Notes under the pieces: model-generated
Database searches by the model: none
What the model saw: only the letters and a program-made list of their open reading frames with translations
What the model was told of the DNA's origin: nothing
Made by a program: the position numbers and the translations under genes
DNA from: JACRJW01 sp964359095
Lineage (GTDB): Bacteria; Patescibacteriota; Patescibacteriia; UBA9934; GWF2-40-263
Direction of reading: 5' to 3'
DNA: 62,498 nucleotides
Assembly (NCBI GenBank): GCA_964359095.1
Contig: CAYHRJ010000001.1
Location: 1 to 62,498 of the forward strand
Shown: positions 58,269 through 62,498 of the stretch, piece by piece
Layout of the letters: each line of letters opens with the position of its first letter
Numbering within the stretch: position 1 is the first letter of the stretch

Positions 58269-60146
58269 CTAGGCGACCGCGAGGCGGACACCCTCGAGGT
58301 CTGCCAGCCGGCGGAAGGTCGGCGATGTGGCGAAGAGTTCTTCTTTGGAATGCGCGATGCACTCGATCTGGCTGTTGCCGTTTTGAAGCGTGTCCACTGG
58401 TTTGAGGACGACGAACTTGTTACAGCCCATCACGGTTGAGAGACGATGGGCGATGATGAGTGCGCTTGCGTCCATGCTTGAGAGGAGCGACTCTAGGCCA
58501 GTTTGAACCGCGGCTTGGTTCTCTGCGTCGAGCGAACTCGTTGCCTCGTCAATGATCATGAATCGCGGACGCTTAAGGGCGACCGAGGCGATCATCACCC
58601 GCTGTGCTTCTCCGCCGGAGAGCTTTACGCCGTTGCGGCCAACGCGTGTTGCAAGTCCGTGCGTCAGTCGTGGCCCGAAATCCACGCGCAAAAGTCGCAT
58701 GACTTCCCAGATCTGTTCGTCTGTCAGTTGAGCACGTTGCTCTGACGTCATGGCGTAGATGAGGTTGTCCTTGAGCGTTCCGTCGAAAAGCTTCGGCGCT
58801 TGAGGAATGTTCCCCACGAGCCGTCGCCACGACGCAAGACTCACTCCTCGAAGATCGTGACCGTTGAGAGAGATGGTTCCGTGTTCGGGATCCATGTACC
58901 TCTGAAGCAGGCGCGTCACCGTACTCTTGCCAGCACCGTTTGGCCCGATGAGTGCGACCTTCTCCCGTGGCTCAATGGTGAAACTGAGACCCTGAAGGAC
59001 GCGCGTTTGCCCGCCGTCCGTTTTGGACCGAGCGTGTTCGTAGCGATGTCCGACATCGGAAATCTCGATCGTGATCGGTTCGTCCTTGAGCACGTGCGCC
59101 TCGGGAGACTCAATCACACGGACAGGAAGAGTAAGTGCCTCGCGAAGAGACTTAAGGCTTGGCGCACACCAGTTTACTTCCCTCTCGACACGAGCAAGGA
59201 ATCGAATCTGTTGCGTCGCCATCCCAACCCAGGTGAGAATCGGAATCATGTCTGCGGCGTTCATCTCGCCTGACCAGACGCGCCACCCGGCCCACAGGCC
59301 CGTGGCCGTCGCCGCAAAGCCAGAGAGAATCGAGCGTGGCATCGTGCCACGGATGTACGGCAGCCAGATCTTGCGATCTTCGACACACACGGCACGCTCT
59401 TCTTGATCCATCTCCTCGACCTCAGCCTGATGGCGACCTGATGTCACCACGCGCTCAACGCCGAGCCAGCGTTCACCGCGTCGACGATGGAGAGCACGGA
59501 ATCGTGACTCCACCGGACCCATGGCAACCGTGACGAAACGATTTAGGTGAAGGGAGAGCAGGATGTTGGCGATCAAGATGAGCAGGACGATGATCCCACA
59601 CACAGGACTCAGAACGCACAGCATCACAAAGGAGATTGCAAAGGAAAGACCCGAATCGATCCCAACGAACAGCAGGGACTTCTGGACTTCATTGAACCGA
59701 TTCCAGCCCTTCTCCATGTTATCCGAGGTGAGCTTACTTCCTTCCTCCAGATGGAGGCCGAGATCTTTCTCGAAGAAGAGCTCATTGATACGCCTGGCCA
59801 TGGTCGCCAAGTTTTCTCCAAGCGTGAGCTCGATGAAATGTCCGGCGCGCCATTCAAAGACTGATCCGAACATGTAGGAGAACCAGATCCCCAGAACCGC
59901 CGTAAGCGCATGTGTCGCATTGTGCGTGATGAGTCCCTCGATCCCAAGCCCCATGAACCAGGGATAAGTGAGGCTCGTGATGCGGGAAAACGTGCTCCAG
60001 ACAAACACGGCGCGAATGTAGTGCCATGCCGTCTGATTCACGAACTGAGACGCGCACCACTTCAAGACGTCCACCGTCTCACCCATGGATTTTACGTAGT
60101 CCTTGAGCGTTGTATCCGTTTTGTACAAACGAATGTCGTCGTCCAC
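58269..60146 (-). CDS. ABC exporter, fused membrane and ATPase domains
   Basis: Protein of 625 aa; GTG start at 60146 with AGGAGGG six bases upstream. Residues about 35-340 form the six-helix ABC exporter membrane domain; the C-terminal ATPase has Walker A GPNGAGKSTVTRL, Q-loop IPQAPKLFDG, signature KLSGGEAQRVMIA, Walker B RFMIIDEATSSLD and H-loop IIAHRLS. It could export lipids, peptides or drugs. A long N-terminal cytoplasmic part precedes the first helix. Gene style is G+C-rich with a strong ribosome site, unlike its neighbours. No second half-transporter is adjacent, so it probably forms a homodimer. Confidence 0.9.
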   Translation of the reverse strand: MDDDIRLYKTDTTLKDYVKSMGETVDVLKWCASQFVNQTAWHYIRAVFVWSTFSRITSLTYPWFMGLGIEGLITHNATHALTAVLGIWFSYMFGSVFEWRAGHFIELTLGENLATMARRINELFFEKDLGLHLEEGSKLTSDNMEKGWNRFNEVQKSLLFVGIDSGLSFAISFVMLCVLSPVCGIIVLLILIANILLSLHLNRFVTVAMGPVESRFRALHRRRGERWLGVERVVTSGRHQAEVEEMDQEERAVCVEDRKIWLPYIRGTMPRSILSGFAATATGLWAGWRVWSGEMNAADMIPILTWVGMATQQIRFLARVEREVNWCAPSLKSLREALTLPVRVIESPEAHVLKDEPITIEISDVGHRYEHARSKTDGGQTRVLQGLSFTIEPREKVALIGPNGAGKSTVTRLLQRYMDPEHGTISLNGHDLRGVSLASWRRLVGNIPQAPKLFDGTLKDNLIYAMTSEQRAQLTDEQIWEVMRLLRVDFGPRLTHGLATRVGRNGVKLSGGEAQRVMIASVALKRPRFMIIDEATSSLDAENQAAVQTGLESLLSSMDASALIIAHRLSTVMGCNKFVVLKPVDTLQNGNSQIECIAHSKEELFATSPTFRRLADLEGVRLAVA

Positions 60147-60170
60147 GATTCCCTCCTGGTGTGTAGATGA

Positions 60171-60194
60171 TCCCCCCTTTCGCGAAAGGGGGGA
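60171..60194. repeat. TTTCGCGAAA-core palindrome upstream of the ABC gene
   Basis: TCCCCCCTTTCGCGAAAGGGGGGA, a perfect 24-base palindrome in the leader of the ABC exporter gene. Confidence 0.85.
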
Positions 60195-60204
60195 TGAAAT
60201 GAAC

Positions 60205-60234
60205 GAAAAACGGCCCCACCTCAGCGGGGCGTTT
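60205..60234 (-). terminator. Terminator after the small gene at 60247
   Basis: On the minus strand CGCCCCGCTGAGGTGGGGCCG is followed by TTTTTCG. Confidence 0.8.
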
Positions 60235-60246
60235 CAAGTTTTTTGC

Positions 60247-60345
60247 TTAAACCTTGAGACTCCACGCCGAAACAAAATAGATGTCCGAGACTGGAAAACC
60301 AGTATCAGCGGCCATGCGCATGTAGATTTGCGTTGTGATTGTCAT
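60247..60345 (-). CDS. Possible 32-residue small protein or small RNA
   Basis: ATG at 60345 to TAA at 60247. The peptide is MTITTQIYMRMAADTGFPVS followed by DIYFVSAWSLKV, with no charged stretch typical of leaders. A strong promoter lies 34 bases upstream and a terminator 13 bases downstream, giving a transcript of about 170 bases. The peptide looks coding-like rather than random, but no homologue is known to me. The transcript could instead be a regulatory RNA. Confidence 0.45.
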   Translation of the reverse strand: MTITTQIYMRMAADTGFPVSDIYFVSAWSLKV

Positions 60346-60378
60346 AGCGCGTTTCGGCGTTAAAATATTAGTGAGGAT

Positions 60379-60407
60379 TTTATATCAGAGAAACTGAATC
60401 GCGTCAA
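60379..60407 (-). promoter_or_regulatory. Strong promoter overlapping the sod stop codon
   Basis: TTGACG (60407-60402), 17 bases, TATAAA (60384-60379) on the minus strand, each one mismatch from consensus. It starts the small transcript, not sod. Confidence 0.7.
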
Positions 60408-60988
60408 ATTATCTGAGCAGATGCAAACTCCCAGTTCACATCCTCCCAAAAACCTTTGATGAAGCTGGCGCGGTCGTTTTTGTGGTCGAGATAGTAGGCG
60501 TGTTCCCAAACGTCCAGAGTCAAGACAGGACGAAACTCTGTGCCGACGGGAGTTTCAGCATCGTGATAGTCTTTCACAATGAGTTTGCCAGCCGCATCTT
60601 GGACAAGCCATGCCCAGCCGGAACCGAAGTGCGCGGTGGCCGCCGCAGTGAACTGTTCACGAAAGGCATCGAGAGATTGGAAATCGCGGGCGATGAGCTC
60701 GAAGAGTTTTGGAGCGTTGGGGGTTGGAGCGTTGGGGGTCAAGCAATTCCAAAAAAAGCTGTGATTAAAGTGCTGTGCCGCGAGGTTGAACACTTTTTGG
60801 TTTCGAACGCGCGAGCTGCTAATCACCTCCTCAAGACTCTGGTTCACAAACTCCGTTCCGAGAACGGCGTCATTTAACTTACTCACATAGCCAGCATGAT
60901 GCTTGCCATAATGAAACTCAAGCGTCTGCACGCTGATCCAGGGAGCCAGACTATCTTTTGCAAATGGAAGGTCTGGAAGAGTAAACAT
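60404..60988 (-). CDS. Superoxide dismutase (Fe/Mn)
   Basis: Converts superoxide to hydrogen peroxide and oxygen; 194 aa from the ATG at 60988. Metal ligands are visible in HYGKHHAGY, AAQHFNHSFFW, LDVWEHAYYLDH. Residues TPNAPTPNAP near 84-93 are a tandem duplication of a 15-base unit (GGAGCGTTGGGGGTT in the plus strand). SOD in a fermentative CPR genome suggests exposure to oxygen. Confidence 0.96.
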   Translation of the reverse strand: MFTLPDLPFAKDSLAPWISVQTLEFHYGKHHAGYVSKLNDAVLGTEFVNQSLEEVISSSRVRNQKVFNLAAQHFNHSFFWNCLTPNAPTPNAPKLFELIARDFQSLDAFREQFTAAATAHFGSGWAWLVQDAAGKLIVKDYHDAETPVGTEFRPVLTLDVWEHAYYLDHKNDRASFIKGFWEDVNWEFASAQII

Positions 60989-61032
60989 AGGGTTCACGAT
61001 TTTATTGATATCAGCTACAGTGTATCAAACCT

Positions 61033-61446
61033 ATGACGTTTACCAGAGCCTTCTATGCGATCCTTGTGGTCGTGCTGTTCCACATCGTGTTTCTTTTTAC
61101 AGACGCCTATTTTTTGATTCAAGGAATCGACGATCCGATGCATTTCGCTGGTGGGTTTGTCATGGCCATGCTGGGACTCGCTGTCCACCGATTTGAAATC
61201 ACACGCTCACACACGAAGCACGTTTCCGTTTGGTATCGGTATTTATTTGTCATTGGGTTCACGATCCTCATCGCAGTGCTCTGGGAATTTCACGAGTACG
61301 TCCTCGACAACACACTCGCCATCTGGCTGGACTGGCCGCGCTCACAAGTCTCATTACAAGACACGATGTCGGATCTGCTCTTAGGACTGCTGGGCGGAAC
61401 GATGGCATTTATATTATTCAGAAAACAATCGTTACATCAGGGTTGA
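61033..61446 (+). CDS. Small membrane protein, DUF2238/VanZ-like
   Basis: Protein of 137 aa with four transmembrane helices. The pattern DDPMHFAGGFVMAMLG, then VLWEFHEYVLD, then QDTMSDLLLGLLGGTM (acidic and histidine residues in membrane helices) is typical of YjdF/DUF2238-like proteins. Function unknown. Confidence 0.8.
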   Translation: MTFTRAFYAILVVVLFHIVFLFTDAYFLIQGIDDPMHFAGGFVMAMLGLAVHRFEITRSHTKHVSVWYRYLFVIGFTILIAVLWEFHEYVLDNTLAIWLDWPRSQVSLQDTMSDLLLGLLGGTMAFILFRKQSLHQG

Positions 61447-61568
61447 CCCCATGGCCTAGAGCGGAAAACGTGAAAATTATCAGGGTTGCCTTTCCGTCCG
61501 GTATCATGACGCTCATCTTGCTCGAATGCTTGATGCTTTGTATCATGCGATCGGCAATGACCTCCTAT

Positions 61569-61642
61569 AGGGGAGTAGTGAAGCGGTATCACGACTCTCT
61601 CCAAAAGAGTTATCCCGGGTTCGATCCCCGGCTCCCCTGCCA
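61569..61642 (+). tRNA. tRNA-Trp (CCA anticodon)
   Basis: A 74-base cloverleaf: acceptor AGGGGAG/CTCCCCT, anticodon loop CTCCAAA (anticodon CCA), T arm CCGGG-TTCGATC-CCCGG, discriminator G, encoded CCA. The CCA is the first arm of a palindrome. Confidence 0.95.
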
Positions 61643-61663
61643 CGTCGGTCGCGACCGACGTGG
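61640..61663. repeat. CCACGTCGGTCGCGACCGACGTGG palindrome abutting tRNA-Trp
   Basis: Perfect 24-base palindrome starting at the CCA of tRNA-Trp; CCTGCC lies on both sides. An identical copy is at 62470-62493. Confidence 0.85.
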
Positions 61664-61711
61664 CCTGCCACTCAGTTCGAGTAGTGGGCCTAAAGGTCGT
61701 GCCAGCGTGAC

Positions 61712-61750
61712 AATAGAAAAGCGTCCTCTGTAGGACGTTTTTCTATTTCT
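61712..61750 (+). terminator. Terminator downstream of tRNA-Trp
   Basis: AATAGAAAAGCGTCCTCTGTAGGACGTTTTTCTATT: AATAGAAAAGCGTCC / GGACGTTTTTCTATT pair. Confidence 0.8.
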
Positions 61751-61939
61751 GGTGTAGCGACGTGGCCTGCCACTCATGTTAAACTGAGTGATAAATCACG
61801 TCGTTTGTGGGCGACGTTTGTTTATGTGGTATTTTTACATTCTCCAAAGTCAAAAGAACCGTGATAGAGTGAACTCAAGATTCAAGATCTGACCATGGCA
61901 TGCAATTAGGAGCAAACTTCTTAATCCAATTTCTGTTCG

Positions 61940-62231
61940 AAAAAAGAAACAACCCGTAGAACCGAGAGCAGGTTTGCTTCTTCGTTCTACGGGCTCGCAG
62001 CGACTGTGTCGCTAGATAAAGGGAAGGTGTGGTTTGCCAGAGTCCGGGCTCTTTTACCCGAGACTCTGGCAAACCTCGAATGAAGGTTGGCGGACCTTCA
62101 CCCTATTCCACACCCGTCTGGACGGGTCACCAATGCGGAAAATCTGTTTGCTGTGACCGGCTGGTGCTTTACGCATTCTGGCGCCGCCTGCCCACCCGGC
62201 CGATTTTCTTCCACAAACACACAGATTCCAG
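61940..62231 (-). ncRNA. Candidate structured non-coding RNA, class not identified
   Basis: A promoter (62238-62266) and a terminator (61940-61993: CCCGTAGAAC..GTTCTACGGG, T run) bracket about 290 bases without a gene. Strong local hairpins on the minus strand: GGTTTGCCAGAGTC/GACTCTGGCAAACC, CCCGTC-CA-GACGGG, TGAAGGT..ACCTTCA, GCGAC-ACA-GTCGC; and a longer pairing of GGCCGG with CCGG. AGGGTGAA with GGGTAAAAGAGCCC recalls parts of RNase P RNA, but the essential GGAAAGTCC and ACAGAA segments are not found. Length and shape do not match 6S, SRP RNA or tmRNA as far as I can see. Confidence 0.55.
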
Positions 62232-62237
62232 AAAAGC

Positions 62238-62266
62238 AAGATAATACTCTTGTAGGTTTTTGTCAA
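62238..62266 (-). promoter_or_regulatory. Promoter of the second candidate ncRNA
   Basis: TTGACA (62266-62261), 17 bases, TATCTT (62243-62238) on the minus strand. Confidence 0.6.
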
Positions 62267-62341
62267 GTCTTTGCATAGCAATGTCCTTGCATATCAAACG
62301 AAAAGGTTTGAAAATCGATGTTTTGGTGAATGAAAAGAGTT

Positions 62342-62498
62342 CTAACCTTCAAAGGCTTCAACGACCTCAAGACGAAGTTCGCGGAGCTGGCCAAGACCTG
62401 GAATGGTTTCGTCCGCCCTCTTTAGAGATTCATCGCGACCAAAGTTCGCACGTCGCTTGCGAAGGCCTGCCACGTCGGTCGCGACCGACGTGGCCTGC
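62342..62498 (-). CDS. 3' end of an unidentified gene (runs off the window)
   Basis: A leftward open frame enters from the right edge and ends at TAG (62344-62342). The last 40 residues read LRKRRANFGRDESLKRADET and IPGLGQLRELRLEVVEAFEG, plausible coding composition. The residues before them (QATSVATDVAG) are encoded by the palindrome at 62470-62493, so this may be another repeat insertion in a gene. Too little is present to identify it. Confidence 0.5.
   Translation of the reverse strand, partial: QATSVATDVAGLRKRRANFGRDESLKRADETIPGLGQLRELRLEVVEAFEG
62470..62493. repeat. CCACGTCGGTCGCGACCGACGTGG palindrome at the window edge
   Basis: Identical to 61640-61663, bordered by GGCCTGCC on the left and GGCCTGC at the edge. 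It lies in frame inside the truncated open frame. Confidence 0.8.

Noticed and set aside
61940..62231. RNase P RNA (rnpB)
   Set aside because: Only two short resemblances exist; the GGAAAGTCC and ACA-GAA core segments were not found and the length is short.
1..62498. CRISPR array or Cas genes
   Set aside because: No regular direct repeats with unique spacers and no Cas-like protein; the repeats present are dispersed palindromes.
1..62498. Recoded TGA (Gracilibacteria-type code)
   Set aside because: TGA ends several genes in ATGA overlaps (for example 4558, 12492, 29934, 48610) and does not occur inside conserved proteins.

Overview
The window looks like a piece of a Candidate Phyla Radiation (Patescibacteria) genome, most likely from a Parcubacteria-type lineage. 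I infer this from gene content and style, not from a search. The features pointing that way are dense, mostly leftward operons, many of them with ATGA stop/start overlaps. Enzymes are shortened: UvrC has no C-terminal HhH domain, UvrA is short and a MurE homologue lacks its N-terminal domain. There are several conserved orphan proteins of the kind seen in these genomes, including a TraG/HerA-like ATPase with two orphan partners, a DUF5667/DUF5666 sigma-factor operon and a single-RRM protein. TGA is a stop codon throughout, which argues against Gracilibacteria/Absconditabacteria. Ribosomal protein bL9 is present. No rRNA, phage, classical transposase or CRISPR array was seen.

Layout. 1-5.4 kb: 5' part of lepA, a Cys/Met-metabolism PLP enzyme, two identical copies of a GIY-YIG nuclease cassette, a beta-CASP metallo-hydrolase and a VKOR/thioredoxin-like disulfide pair. 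5.4-9.3 kb: dus, a RimK-like ligase, tRNA-Gln(CUG) and dnaX. 9.3-14.5 kb: conserved CPR block (orphan, TraG/HerA-like ATPase, orphan) and cysS. 14.5-18.6 kb: ECF sigma factor, DUF5667 protein and DUF5666 protein, a membrane protein, a small orphan and a probable structured ncRNA. 18.6-20.6 kb: mraZ-rsmH-ftsL head of the division cluster with a good promoter. 20.7-28.6 kb: a PLC-like protein, Ham1-type NTPase, uvrC, a cupredoxin lipoprotein and uvrB-uvrA. 28.8-32.8 kb: orphans, a SafE-like copper/sulfur membrane protein with HMA protein, NMN adenylyltransferase, murI and tRNA-Gln(UUG). 32.8-35.3 kb: an RlpA-like gene with ftsE and ftsX. 35.3-42.2 kb: tRNA-Gly, tRNA-Thr, PPIase, ftsB, PH-domain protein, murE-like, murD, GT2. 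42.2-49.6 kb: P-type ATPase, tRNA-Lys, murG, ftsW, mraY, NifU-like and bL27. 49.6-53.8 kb: RelBE-like toxin-antitoxin, pyrG, bL9 and a coiled-coil protein. 53.8-62.5 kb: pgi, lipoprotein, RRM protein, DUF3800 protein, alpha/beta hydrolase, ABC exporter, SOD, tRNA-Trp, a second structured ncRNA and the 3' end of an unidentified gene.

The dominant biology is cell-wall precursor synthesis (murI, murD, murE-like, mraY, murG) and division (ftsB, ftsE, ftsX, ftsL, ftsW, mraZ, rsmH), nucleotide excision repair (uvrA, uvrB, uvrC), and envelope redox and metal handling (VKOR, thioredoxin-like, SafE-cupredoxin, HMA, cupredoxin lipoprotein, SOD).

The most unusual signal is the number of short palindromic repeats. 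At least five sequence families occur between genes, next to tRNAs and, repeatedly, in frame inside conserved genes (lepA, dus, dnaX, cysS, uvrC, uvrB, the RlpA-like gene). This resembles Rickettsia palindromic elements in behaviour. One such repeat family brackets the GIY-YIG nuclease, so a nuclease-assisted palindrome-spreading system is a testable hypothesis for this genome.
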